This document shows positions 35,173 to 42,741 of a stretch of DNA of 64,000 nt, in pieces. The position numbers were made by a program, and so were the translations under genes. A model generated the notes under the pieces. The model had not been told where the DNA came from, made no database searches, and worked only from the letters and a program-made list of their open reading frames with translations. Source of the DNA: Cryobacterium sp. SO1 (lineage in GTDB: Bacteria > Actinomycetota > Actinomycetes > Actinomycetales > Microbacteriaceae). Within the stretch, counting starts at the first letter, position 1. Every line of letters begins with the position of its first letter. Location: contig NZ_CP067394.1 of NCBI RefSeq assembly GCF_004210215.2, forward strand, positions 2,170,001 to 2,234,000, written 5' to 3'.

Positions 35173-35631
35173 ATGACACTTCACACCCAGCAATCACTTT
35201 CCGGTTTCATTGCCTCAGACCCGCAGCAATCGGTGACCGAGAACGGCGAAACCCGTTTCTACGTGCGCGTCGGTCAACCGCACTTCCGTCGCGAAGACAG
35301 CGGCAGCTTCACCGTTCTCGAGCCGAGTTTCCATGATCTCGTCGCCTACCGCGCCACCGCCGACCGGGCACTGACACGGTTCGCAAAGGGCGACAGCTTC
35401 GTCGCCGAGGGCTACGTGCGTAACTTTCAGTTTGAGCGCGACGGTGAGGTCGTCAATCGCGAGGAGTTCGTCGCGAAGAAGATCGGCCACGACCTCGCAC
35501 GCACCAACTACGACGTCGACCGGACCCGCCGCGCAGTTGCAGGCACCGAACGGGATGCTCTAGCCGCCCAGAAGGCAGTTTTGCTCGAGGCGGAGCACGC
35601 TCGCGCCGGCTCAGCCGTGCTCGGAATGTGA
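35173..35631 (+). CDS. ssb: Single-stranded DNA-binding protein, element-type
   Basis: 152 residues with an OB-fold pattern: SLSGFIASDPQQSVTENGETRFYVRVGQ, then DLVAYRATADRALTRFAKGDSFVAEGYVRNFQFERDG. No acidic C-terminal tail of the DDDIPF type is present, so it resembles SSBs of actinobacterial conjugative elements rather than the housekeeping one. The ATG at 35173 has AGGAGG nine bases upstream. An in-frame TTG at 35164 is unlikely because it follows the AGGAGG directly. Confidence 0.8.
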   Translation: MTLHTQQSLSGFIASDPQQSVTENGETRFYVRVGQPHFRREDSGSFTVLEPSFHDLVAYRATADRALTRFAKGDSFVAEGYVRNFQFERDGEVVNREEFVAKKIGHDLARTNYDVDRTRRAVAGTERDALAAQKAVLLEAEHARAGSAVLGM

Positions 35632-35639
35632 GGCCAACG

Positions 35640-36197
35640 ATGACAGCGTCCCTGGTCGACTGGGCGTCCAGCGACCAGGGAGCCTCATTGGGCGAAGACG
35701 AACTCGACGGGCCACTCTCGGCAGAGCCGCCGCATCCCATCAACTGGAATCTCCTCAGCGCAGACGACGCCGAAACGGAGTGGATCGAACTCAACCGTTG
35801 GGTGAACTGGCTACGACGGACCTACGGGCTTCCGGCATCCGTCGTGCCACCCTTCTGGCACCGCCACCCCGAACTCGTCTGGGAACTCTCAGCACTGCAC
35901 CTGCACTGGCTCTGCGCCTACGACCCCGACCAGCACGGCTCGGCCCCATTCGGATGGCACCGCGACTTCGCGGATGCTCGCCAGCGCCTCCACGACTGGG
36001 TTGCGACATCGGGGACGCGCCTCGATCGCGACCGTCCGACGCGCCAAGCTTCGTGGCCAGGAGAGCCGCCGGCGGATGCTGTCGATGACATCGTGATCAG
36101 CGATCGCGACGAGGACTTCGTGCAGTTCGTCGTCGATGACGTCGCCAGGCGCCGCGCGGCCGAGGCGGCTTTCTATGCACGCGCCGAATCTCCTTGA
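35640..36197 (+). CDS. DUF4913-like protein
   Basis: 185 residues. The central part NWLRRTYGLPASVVPPFWHRHPELVWELSALHLHWL...FGWHRDFADARQRLHDWV is typical of DUF4913 proteins found beside transfer genes in actinobacterial elements. No catalytic motif is evident. It begins eight bases after the ssb stop. It is the last gene of the conjugation module in this window. Confidence 0.75.
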   Translation: MTASLVDWASSDQGASLGEDELDGPLSAEPPHPINWNLLSADDAETEWIELNRWVNWLRRTYGLPASVVPPFWHRHPELVWELSALHLHWLCAYDPDQHGSAPFGWHRDFADARQRLHDWVATSGTRLDRDRPTRQASWPGEPPADAVDDIVISDRDEDFVQFVVDDVARRRAAEAAFYARAESP

Positions 36198-36480
36198 TTC
36201 AAGGACTCGTTTTCTTGGGGATCAAGGAAATCGACTCTTGACCAGTGCGTGCACGAATCGACAAGGTGCTGCGAGTATCGCCGCTGAGCATCATGGTCAC
36301 GGGCGTGAAGTGCCCGGTTGGCCCACGCTGACCGCTCCTTTTCTCGGGCAGGCATAACGGGAATCGTCAGACCCCCACCCTTGATGTGGAACGCACTCTG
36401 TACCCCGGGGCAGTGGGCCTACCCTTGGCCGTCCGACTTGCGGGCGCTTTGTGGCCCGAGCTGCCTTGCATGCGGGACTT

Positions 36481-37077
36481 CTACTTGAGACCGTCTGCGT
36501 CGAGGCGCCCAGACCTGATGATCGACATCGTGAGGGCGTCGACGTACTGGCCGTCGAATCTGTGCGCATCGCGCCGCCTGCCCTCGAGTGCGAAACCACT
36601 GCGTTCATACACGTGCTGGGCACGGGGATTGAAAGCGAAGACCTCAAGCTCGATGCGGTGCAGTGTCGTGGTTCGAAACGCATGCCCGATGATCAGCCGC
36701 GTAGCCTCGGTACCGAGCCCGCGGTCACGCCCCGAAGGACCGATGAGAATGCGAAAGTTGCAGCTGTCATTCTCCGGGCTGAGTTCATTCAGCACCACTT
36801 CACCTACGCAAGCCGCCGACGCCTGCTCGATGATCGCGAAATCCAGACGATCGGGTTGCTCGGCTCTCGTTTCATACCACTGGCGAGTTGCCGAGTCGAG
36901 GATGGCCTCACGACCGTGCGCTTCGGCTGTGGTGTGAACGCTTCCCGTAAGAGTGAGCACTTCGGGGTCGGCAAGGATGGTGCCCATGGCGTCAATATCT
37001 CCGGCCTCGAACGAGCGCAAGACAACGCGCTCTCCCACGAGAGTGGACTTATCGGTAAAGAATCCTTCATGGGCCAT
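36481..37077 (-). CDS. GNAT acetyltransferase, RimJ/RimL type
   Basis: 198 residues from the ATG at 37077 (an in-frame ATG at 37098 is possible). The family layout is clear: GERVVLRSFEAGDIDAM near the start, then FRILIGPSGRDRGLGTEATRLIIGHAF (the acetyl-CoA loop) and HRIELEVFAFNPRAQHVYERSGFALEGRRR. It should transfer acetyl groups to an amino group, often on a ribosomal protein N-terminus or on a small molecule. A ~72-bp dispersed repeat lies about 110 bases upstream of its start (37189-37260). Confidence 0.85.
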   Translation of the reverse strand: MAHEGFFTDKSTLVGERVVLRSFEAGDIDAMGTILADPEVLTLTGSVHTTAEAHGREAILDSATRQWYETRAEQPDRLDFAIIEQASAACVGEVVLNELSPENDSCNFRILIGPSGRDRGLGTEATRLIIGHAFRTTTLHRIELEVFAFNPRAQHVYERSGFALEGRRRDAHRFDGQYVDALTMSIIRSGRLDADGLK

Positions 37078-37188
37078 TCGCCCATCATGCACGACCATGG
37101 CCGCTATCCGTGTCTGACCCAGTACGCCACCGATCTATTGCCTCTGTGGACATCGCTGAGACCCACGCCTTTTGATGTCCGAACAGGT

Positions 37189-37260
37189 CCCCTTGTGACA
37201 CTCGACGAGCTCCACCCTGGGATGGCGACTTTCGCTCTCGACCAGCGTCGCTGACCGTCC
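37189..37260. repeat. Dispersed ~72-bp direct repeat, copy A
   Basis: Nearly identical to 39566-39637 and close to 51694-51764, all in the same orientation. The core reads ACACTCGACGAGCTCC, then GGCGACTTT, and ends GCGTCGCTGACCGTCC. No ORF convincingly explains it. It lies between a GNAT gene and the MarR gene. Confidence 0.85.
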
Positions 37261-37306
37261 CTGAGCGAGAAGTGGTGCGCGGCTTGACGCAGCTGGCGCG
37301 GTTCTT

Positions 37307-37795
37307 TCAGGGCCTGGCCGCTTCGTAGATCCGTTGAAGGAGCCCCGCGAGAAGCTTCTGTTCCTCCGCGTTGAGGGCCGAGGTGATGGCACGCTCAGTC
37401 TCGAGATGGGGCGGGAGGGCAGTCTCGATCAGCTGTCTTCCGTTGTCGGTGAGCGCGACGAGTGTTCCGCGGCCATCATCGGGATTTGACTCTCGCCTGA
37501 TTAGCCCACGGGTTTCCAACTTGTTGAGCCGCTGTGCCACCGCGCTCGTCGAGATCATGGCATCGCGTGCTAGTTCTGCCGGGGCGATCCGATAGGGGCT
37601 GCCGCTACGCAGGAGCGTGGCGAGCACGTCGAAAGATGAAGCGTCCAGGCCATTTCGCGCGAATGTCCTTGATAGCCGTGATTCGACTGCGAGGGCCGCG
37701 CGACTCAACCGCCCGATGATCGCCATTGGCGAGACATCGAGGTTGGGCTTCTCAGCGTGCCATTGCTCGAGGATTCGATCCACCTGGTTTTCCAT
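37307..37795 (-). CDS. MarR-family transcriptional regulator
   Basis: 162 residues with a winged HTH: LATLLRSGSPYRIAPAELARDAMISTSAVAQRLNKLETRGLIRRESNPDDGRGTLVALTDNGRQLIETA. N- and C-terminal helices form the dimer region. It is divergent from an EamA transporter with only 45 bases between the starts, and a perfect 13-bp inverted repeat lies there, the expected operator. It probably represses both genes and responds to a ligand exported by EamA (inference). Confidence 0.9.
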   Translation of the reverse strand: MENQVDRILEQWHAEKPNLDVSPMAIIGRLSRAALAVESRLSRTFARNGLDASSFDVLATLLRSGSPYRIAPAELARDAMISTSAVAQRLNKLETRGLIRRESNPDDGRGTLVALTDNGRQLIETALPPHLETERAITSALNAEEQKLLAGLLQRIYEAARP

Positions 37796-37815
37796 GCTTC
37801 CTAACCTATCAATTG

Positions 37816-37848
37816 CTAAGCACTTAGGTATGATGCCTAAGTGCTTAG
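37816..37848. promoter_or_regulatory. MarR operator (13-bp perfect inverted repeat)
   Basis: CTAAGCACTTAGG at 37816-37828 and its exact complement at 37836-37848, separated by 7 bases. It overlaps the GTG start of the transporter and lies in the MarR/EamA divergent region. Each arm is itself a near-palindrome (CTAAG..CTTAG). It is the natural binding site for the MarR protein. Confidence 0.85.
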
Positions 37849-38743
37849 TAATCGAACCTATCTTTTGGCAACCACCGCTTTGGCTCCCACACTCTGGGGC
37901 ACCACATACCTGACGACCACATTGTTCCTACCCGAGGATCAACCTCTGCTCGCCGGAACTTTGCGCGCGCTTCCTGCGGGCGCCCTGCTCCTAATACTCT
38001 GCCGCCGGCTGCCTCGCGGCGAGTGGTGGTGGAAGTCCTGGGTCCTCGGAGTACTCAACATTGGGGCGTTCTTTGCGTTGCTCTTCATCGCGGCCTACAG
38101 GCTCCCTGGCGGTGTGGCCGCCATCGTTGGTGGCCTTCAGCCCCTCGTTGTCGCACTCCTCGCCAGTCGTGTCCTCCACGAACGGCTGACCGGGCGCGTG
38201 CTGGCAGCCGGTGCGGCTGGATCGTTCGGTGTCTGCCTCATAGTGCTTCAGGCGCAAGCACGACTTGACGCCATCGGCATCCTCGCCGCCGTCGCCGGCA
38301 CCCTCTCCATGGCATCCGGGATCGTGCTCTCTAAGAAGTGGGGGCAGCCTGCGCCGCCACTTGCCACAACCGCATGGCAGCTCATCGCTGGAGGGCTCAC
38401 CCTCCTGCCCGTCCTGCTCATGATCGAGGGACTCCCCGCTACACCCCTGACAACGACGAACATCGTCGGTTACGCCTATCTTTCTGTGGCCGGCACCGCA
38501 TTTGCCTACGTCGTGTGGTTCCGCGGAATCGCTCGACTTCCCGCAAGCACCACAGCTTTTCTCGGCTTACTCAGCCCAGTAGTGGCGATACTCCTTGGTT
38601 GGACTATCGCCCGAGAGAGTCTCAGCTCCATACAGGTGGCTGGAATCGTTATCGTGCTGGGCTCGATTTCTGCCGTCATCGTCTCCAAATCCGCGAAACC
38701 TGTCCCGGCTACCGAAGGGTCTGTCGCGGAACCCTCCCGTTAG
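37841..38743 (+). CDS. EamA-type DMT transporter
   Basis: 300 residues with ten hydrophobic helices and the EamA duplication: SWVLGVLNIGAFFALLFIAAYRLPGGVAAIVGGLQPLVVALLA in the first half and AYVVWFRGIARLPASTTAFLGLLSPVVAILLGW in the second. It is an inner-membrane drug/metabolite exporter of unknown substrate. The start used is a GTG inside the MarR operator; no better start lies within the next 50 codons. Confidence 0.88.
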   Translation: MLSNRTYLLATTALAPTLWGTTYLTTTLFLPEDQPLLAGTLRALPAGALLLILCRRLPRGEWWWKSWVLGVLNIGAFFALLFIAAYRLPGGVAAIVGGLQPLVVALLASRVLHERLTGRVLAAGAAGSFGVCLIVLQAQARLDAIGILAAVAGTLSMASGIVLSKKWGQPAPPLATTAWQLIAGGLTLLPVLLMIEGLPATPLTTTNIVGYAYLSVAGTAFAYVVWFRGIARLPASTTAFLGLLSPVVAILLGWTIARESLSSIQVAGIVIVLGSISAVIVSKSAKPVPATEGSVAEPSR

Positions 38744-38976
38744 ACGCTCCCCATCGGGAGCTTTGAGAGACCAGCGTGCCGCCGGCCGTGTCAATTGCTC
38801 TGGAACATTGGAGTTCCGGTTTTGGAAATAGCGTCTGCGCCCATCTGCTGGCCGCAAAGAGGCGCGATGCCGCCGTCATGGGATGCTGAATGGTGTCTGA
38901 ATCGGTCCCAGTCCCAGAGAGCGTCTTGTACCAACCATTTTGGTCGTTGACCTGAAATTAATTTGGAGCCCAAATC

Positions 38977-39546
38977 GTGATCCAACTACCCTCGATCGAT
39001 GATCACACCGCCCTGATCGTCGTTGACGCTCAGCAAGGATTTGACCAAGGCGAATGGTGGGGACCCCGAAACAACGCCGACTGTGATCAGAACATCGCAG
39101 CGTTAGTGAACGAGTGGCACAGGCTTTCGCGACCGGTCGTCTTCGTGCAGCATAATTCCTCCAATCCGCTCTCCCCCCTGCACCCCAGCCACCTCGGCCA
39201 CGCGTTGAAAAGCTACATGTCCGGCACTCCGGACCTATTGGTCCAGAAAACGGTCAACTCAAGTTTTCACGGCACACCCGACCTTGACTCCTGGCTTCGA
39301 GAAAACGCTATCTCGACCATTGTGATCTGCGGCATCACCACCAATCACTGCTGCGAAACAACAGCACGCATTGGCGGAAACCTGGGATACACCGTCTACT
39401 TTGCTGTAGATGCGACTCACACATTTGACAGGCCAGACCTCGAAGGTGGAACGATCAGCGCGGCGGAACTTTCCCGAATCACCGCTATCAATCTTCACGA
39501 CGAGTTCGCCACCGTCGTCCTCTCGCACGAACTTCTCAACCGCTGA
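38977..39546 (+). CDS. Isochorismatase-family cysteine hydrolase
   Basis: 189 residues. The catalytic triad of the family is visible: D in IVVDAQQGF (about residue 17), K in LVQKTVNSSF (about residue 90) and C in GITTNHCCETTA (about residue 124). It has a GTG start, with TTGGAGCC nine bases upstream. The family cleaves amides or vinyl ethers (nicotinamidase, isochorismatase, ureide enzymes), and the substrate is not predictable. It is flanked on its right by repeat copy B. Confidence 0.87.
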   Translation: MIQLPSIDDHTALIVVDAQQGFDQGEWWGPRNNADCDQNIAALVNEWHRLSRPVVFVQHNSSNPLSPLHPSHLGHALKSYMSGTPDLLVQKTVNSSFHGTPDLDSWLRENAISTIVICGITTNHCCETTARIGGNLGYTVYFAVDATHTFDRPDLEGGTISAAELSRITAINLHDEFATVVLSHELLNR

Positions 39547-39565
39547 AGACGATCCGTTACGGGCT

Positions 39566-39637
39566 CCCTTGTGACACTCGACGAGCTCCACCCTGGGATG
39601 GCGACTTTCGCGCTCGACCTGCGTCGCTGACCGTCCG
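39566..39637. repeat. Dispersed ~72-bp direct repeat, copy B
   Basis: Differs from copy A (37189-37260) at only a few positions and has the same orientation. A and B bracket a 2.3-kb segment carrying the MarR, EamA and isochorismatase genes. The copy is followed by CGGCTTACG, a short sequence seen again near 47224. Confidence 0.85.
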
Positions 39638-39655
39638 GCTTACGGTCACACTGTG

Positions 39656-40147
39656 TCATCGCCACCGCGATGTGCGCCGCCGTTCGGCTGGGCGAATTTC
39701 GAATACCGGGTATGCGGCCGCTACAGCTTCGAAGTCCGCGAGCGGGGCGTCCTTGTCGACCGGGATATGTGGCCGTCCCCCTGGTGCGCGCCGAAGGTAG
39801 TTCTTGATGATGGGCGCCCGGAGATTCACGTCCACCATGGTCAGAACGACGTCCCGCCTTCTGCCCGCACGAATGACAGCGTGGCCATCTGCGGCGAGCA
39901 CGTTGCGCACCCAGCGGGCGCCGTGGCCGAGCATTGAGACGACGTAGCGCCGACCGTCGACTTTGGCCGTCACGAGGGGAAGGGCGAGCCTGGTGCCGGA
40001 CTTGGGGTTGACGGTGTCAAGGCGAATCAACCACCATCCCGTAAGTCCGGACGCCGCGAGGCGGGCCATCGTGCGATTGGCTCGCATGGCGGATGCTCCG
40101 GGTCGGCCGCCCAGGTACATCTCCCGGTGGCGTTCATTGAATCCCAT
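39656..40147 (-). CDS. Deazaflavin-dependent nitroreductase (Ddn) family protein
   Basis: 163 residues from the ATG at 40147. The split-barrel Ddn/F420 pattern is present: LIRLDTVNPKSGTRLALPLVTAKVDGRRYVVSMLGHGARWVRNVLAADGHAVIRAGRRRDVVL, then a proline-rich end with RPHIPVDKDAPL and a C-terminal PVFEI. Such proteins bind F420 in actinobacteria and reduce quinones or nitro compounds. The next gene upstream (40152-40424) is four bases away on the same strand. Confidence 0.85.
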   Translation of the reverse strand: MGFNERHREMYLGGRPGASAMRANRTMARLAASGLTGWWLIRLDTVNPKSGTRLALPLVTAKVDGRRYVVSMLGHGARWVRNVLAADGHAVIRAGRRRDVVLTMVDVNLRAPIIKNYLRRAPGGRPHIPVDKDAPLADFEAVAAAYPVFEIRPAERRRTSRWR

Positions 40148-40151
40148 GACG

Positions 40152-40424
40152 TCAAGTATCCGCCGTGTCGACCAAGCCAATGTCGAGAGCCAGTCCGTCC
40201 GAGTCCGCGGGGTACTCGCGGGGGCGAGGCATCGATATCGGTTCGGCCCAATTGCGCGCGAGCAACCAGTAGGCGCCGGCTGGCACCAGAACCGTGAGCA
40301 CCGGGACAAGTGCCGCCCACAGGGCCACGGAATCCTGGCGGTCCTCCAGACGCGGCATGGCGACAGCCGCGGCGACGACGGCCACGGTTGCGGTCGCAGT
40401 CAGCTCGCCGGCGCCGAGATTCAC
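40152..40424 (-). CDS. Small two-helix membrane protein
   Basis: 90 residues with hydrophobic segments at about 10-24 and 36-54. It ends with a polar tail rich in Pro, Asp and Arg. No family is recognised. It directly precedes the Ddn-like gene and so is likely co-transcribed with it. Confidence 0.55.
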   Translation of the reverse strand: MNLGAGELTATATVAVVAAAVAMPRLEDRQDSVALWAALVPVLTVLVPAGAYWLLARNWAEPISMPRPREYPADSDGLALDIGLVDTADT

Positions 40425-40486
40425 GTACTTGCGCCGCAGTGTTTCTCGCCATTTTGGGCAACAGTACGCATTCGAGCGTACCGGTT

Positions 40487-40521
40487 CGAGTTTTTTCGCA
40501 TGCTATGTTCGATAAAACTCG
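40487..40521. promoter_or_regulatory. Operator-like inverted repeat before MFS gene
   Basis: CGAGTTTTTTCG (40487-40498) and CGATAAAACTCG (40510-40521) form an imperfect inverted repeat. The second motif recurs exactly at 42181-42192 upstream of the ArsR gene, so it is likely the ArsR-type binding site. Confidence 0.7.
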
Positions 40522-40542
40522 TACAACGGATCTGAGGCCCTA

Positions 40543-41778
40543 ATGAACATCATCGAGGAAGAATCACCTGCCTCCGCCCCCGGGCTCACAGACAACTGGC
40601 CGCAGCTGCGGATGCTGCTGGCGGCATCACTGGTTACCGCGGTCTTTGCGCTCTCGAATTCACCGACCCCGCTCTACGTGCGGTGGCAGGCGCAGCTCGG
40701 ATTCTCGGACGGCACCCTGACGCTGATCTTTGCCGCGTACATTGCCGGACTGCTCTTGACCCTGCTGGTCGCCGGTCAACTGGCCGACCGGTTTGGACGC
40801 AAACCTGTGCTCATCCCCGGCCTAACGCTGGCGATTGCGGCGTGCACTCTGTTCGCTGTCGCCGACACCGTCACGGTCCTGGTCCTTGCGCGGTTTCTGA
40901 CCGGTATCTCCGTCGGCGTCATCGTCTCGGCCGGAATCGCCGCCGTGGTCGACCTGGGTGGACCCACTCGCCGGCGTCAAGCATCGCTGACCGCGTCGGT
41001 GGCCATGGTGCTGGGCGCCGGCCTCGGCCCGCTGCTCGGCGGGCTGTTCGCTCAGATTCTGGCAGCACCAATCGTGCCGCTCTTTCTGACCGAGCTGGTC
41101 ATCTTGGTGGCCGCCCTCATCGTGGCCATCGCACTGCCCCTCAAACAGCACCATGTGCGCGCCAGCGAAGCCACCCGGGAGGGGCGCACCTGGCGGCTCC
41201 CCCGGGTTCCCCGTGAATACCGGATGCATGTGGGCCTCGGCATCGCCGTGTTCGCCCCGGGAATCACCGCAACGTCATTCGTGCTCTCACTCGGCCCCTC
41301 ATTGCTGTCAACGCTGCTGAACATCACCAGCCCCCTTATCGCCGGCGGCATGGCCTGCGCGATGTTCCTGGCCGCGACCGGTGTTCAGTTGGCGGTCGGT
41401 CGGCTGCGGGTGCGCACAATCTTCATGCTGGGCAGCGTCGCCACAATCGCCTCGATGCTTTCCCTGGCCGTGGCGGTCAACGCTTCACTATCGGGGTTTC
41501 TGATCGCTGCCGCGTTGCTGGCCGGCGCCGGGCAGGGGCTCGGCCAACTCGGCGGGCTCACCCTGATCGGTGCGCACATTCCCGGGCATCTGCGGGCCGA
41601 GGCGAACTCCGTGCTCAACATCGGCGGGTACATCCCGGCCGGGTTGATTCCGGTGGCGACCGGCTTTCTGGTGGACGCCATCGGTCTCGCCCGCGCGGCC
41701 TCCGGTTTCGCGATCATTCTGGTCGCGACCGCTACGACCGCTCTCGTCTATGTTCACCGCCGGCTCGAGCGCGACTAG
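40543..41778 (+). CDS. MFS efflux transporter
   Basis: 411 residues with twelve membrane helices. The MFS motif A is clear between helices 2 and 3 (GQLADRFGRKPVLIPG, about residues 77-92), and motif C-like glycines occur in GAGLGPLLGG near residue 155. It is a likely drug exporter in the inner membrane. It converges with an ArsR-type gene 12 bases away, and both are preceded by the same CGATAAAACTCG operator motif, so they probably form one regulatory unit. Confidence 0.9.
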   Translation: MNIIEEESPASAPGLTDNWPQLRMLLAASLVTAVFALSNSPTPLYVRWQAQLGFSDGTLTLIFAAYIAGLLLTLLVAGQLADRFGRKPVLIPGLTLAIAACTLFAVADTVTVLVLARFLTGISVGVIVSAGIAAVVDLGGPTRRRQASLTASVAMVLGAGLGPLLGGLFAQILAAPIVPLFLTELVILVAALIVAIALPLKQHHVRASEATREGRTWRLPRVPREYRMHVGLGIAVFAPGITATSFVLSLGPSLLSTLLNITSPLIAGGMACAMFLAATGVQLAVGRLRVRTIFMLGSVATIASMLSLAVAVNASLSGFLIAAALLAGAGQGLGQLGGLTLIGAHIPGHLRAEANSVLNIGGYIPAGLIPVATGFLVDAIGLARAASGFAIILVATATTALVYVHRRLERD

Positions 41779-41790
41779 CGTGCGCGTGGG

Positions 41791-42159
41791 TCAGGGAGTC
41801 CAGGCGACGACGAGCTCGAGCAGACCGGGAAAGCGGGCGTTGAGGTCGTCGGTGCGAACTCGGCTGCGACGCTCGAGCCCGTACTGGCGCTGGCGAATGA
41901 GCCCGGCCGCGCGCAGCGCCTTGAAGTGGTGGGTGAGCGATGACTTGGGCCGATCGAATCCAAACCAGCCACACGTGTGATCAAAGGACTCGGACTCCAG
42001 CAGCAGACGCTGGATGATCGTCAACCGAAGCGGTTCGGCGAGAGCACCAAAGACGGCCTCCAGCCGGATCGACTGGGTCGCCGGTTCGGGGAGAGGCTCA
42101 GGCAGAAAATCGGGCTCTCCGAAGACATCCGCTGGGAATGTGGACGACACACGTGACAT
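41791..42159 (-). CDS. ArsR-type winged-HTH regulator
   Basis: 122 residues. The HTH part runs RLEAVFGALAEPLRLTIIQRLLLES then KSSLTHHFKALRAAGLIRQRQYGLERRSRVRTDDLNARFPGLLELV. The N-terminus is Pro-rich and atypical. There are few cysteines, so metal sensing is unlikely. It is probably the repressor of the convergent MFS gene, acting at the CGATAAAACTCG sites upstream of both genes. Confidence 0.85.
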   Translation of the reverse strand: MSRVSSTFPADVFGEPDFLPEPLPEPATQSIRLEAVFGALAEPLRLTIIQRLLLESESFDHTCGWFGFDRPKSSLTHHFKALRAAGLIRQRQYGLERRSRVRTDDLNARFPGLLELVVAWTP

Positions 42160-42180
42160 GGCCGCAGTCTACCATCAGTA

Positions 42181-42192
42181 CGATAAAACTCG
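42181..42192. promoter_or_regulatory. ArsR autoregulatory operator motif
   Basis: CGATAAAACTCG, identical to the motif at 40510-40521 before the MFS gene, lies 22 bases upstream of the ArsR start. The shared 12-mer supports a common repressor. Confidence 0.65.
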
Positions 42193-42339
42193 AACAAATA
42201 TCTGGCCTGTTGAGAGGATGCGCGTTCTCGTCATTGTCGCTCACCCCAACCTCGCCGTATCCCGGACGACGCCTACCTCCATCCACACAAAGAACTCGGC
42301 CTGACTCGGAAGAACGCCTTCTCAGCCTTCCCTGGATGG

Positions 42340-42666
42340 TTAGAGCTGGCTCGTCATAACGCTGCCGAGGGCCGCGATGCGTGGTTCATTACGGCTGTAG
42401 TGCGTCCAGGGACCGATTCGGATACTGGTCACGAGTCCCGCGCGCTGGAGAACCGCCATGAACTGAGACGCCGTCGACTGCGACACATTTGCCCGCGCCT
42501 GGATGTGCTTCAGGCACACTCCGACTTCTTCCGCCGGCTGGTCTTGCGGCGGGAATGACTGCGGTTCTTTCAACCATCGCAGGATAGCCAGCCGCGTCGG
42601 GTGGCTCAGCGCTTTGAACGCCTGCACGACATCGTCTTCGGATAGCACGTCCATGCGGCTCAGCAT
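42340..42666 (-). CDS. ArsR-family regulator
   Basis: 108 residues from the ATG at 42666 (42654 is also possible; neither has a strong ribosome site). The winged HTH is FKALSHPTRLAILRWL followed by CLKHIQARANVSQSTASQFMAVLQRAGLVTSIRIGPWTHYSRNE. A single Cys in VCLKHI gives no obvious metal site. It is divergent from a PRISE-type reductase; two copies of an ATCGTAAA element lie between them. Confidence 0.85.
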   Translation of the reverse strand: MLSRMDVLSEDDVVQAFKALSHPTRLAILRWLKEPQSFPPQDQPAEEVGVCLKHIQARANVSQSTASQFMAVLQRAGLVTSIRIGPWTHYSRNEPRIAALGSVMTSQL

Positions 42667-42723
42667 ATCGTAAATTTGCGATTTCCCGATGTTAGGATAT
42701 TCTCTAAATCGTAAAACCACGAT
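42667..42723. promoter_or_regulatory. Twin 16-bp operators between ArsR and reductase genes
   Basis: ATCGTAAATTTGCGAT (42667-42682) and ATCGTAAAACCACGAT (42708-42723) are dyads with the same outer half-sites ATCG/CGAT, spaced 41 bases start to start, about four helical turns. They fit an ArsR dimer binding at both sites and repressing both divergent genes. Confidence 0.75.
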
Positions 42724-42741
42724 ATGACGATAGGGGTGGGC

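Larger units (their letters stand above)
24156..36197. mobile_element. Conjugation module of an actinobacterial ICE or plasmid (partial)
   Basis: A rightward gene set with two DUF6112 membrane proteins, a TrbL/VirB6-like protein, an SCO6880 protein, a VirB4-like ATPase, a DprA-like protein, a TraG/VirD4-type coupling protein, an SSB and a DUF4913 protein. This is the order found in conjugative elements of Microbacteriaceae. No relaxase, integrase or replication gene is seen within these limits. Two minus-strand cargo genes interrupt it at 24568-26953. Its left end abuts truncated pglZ. Confidence 0.8.
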
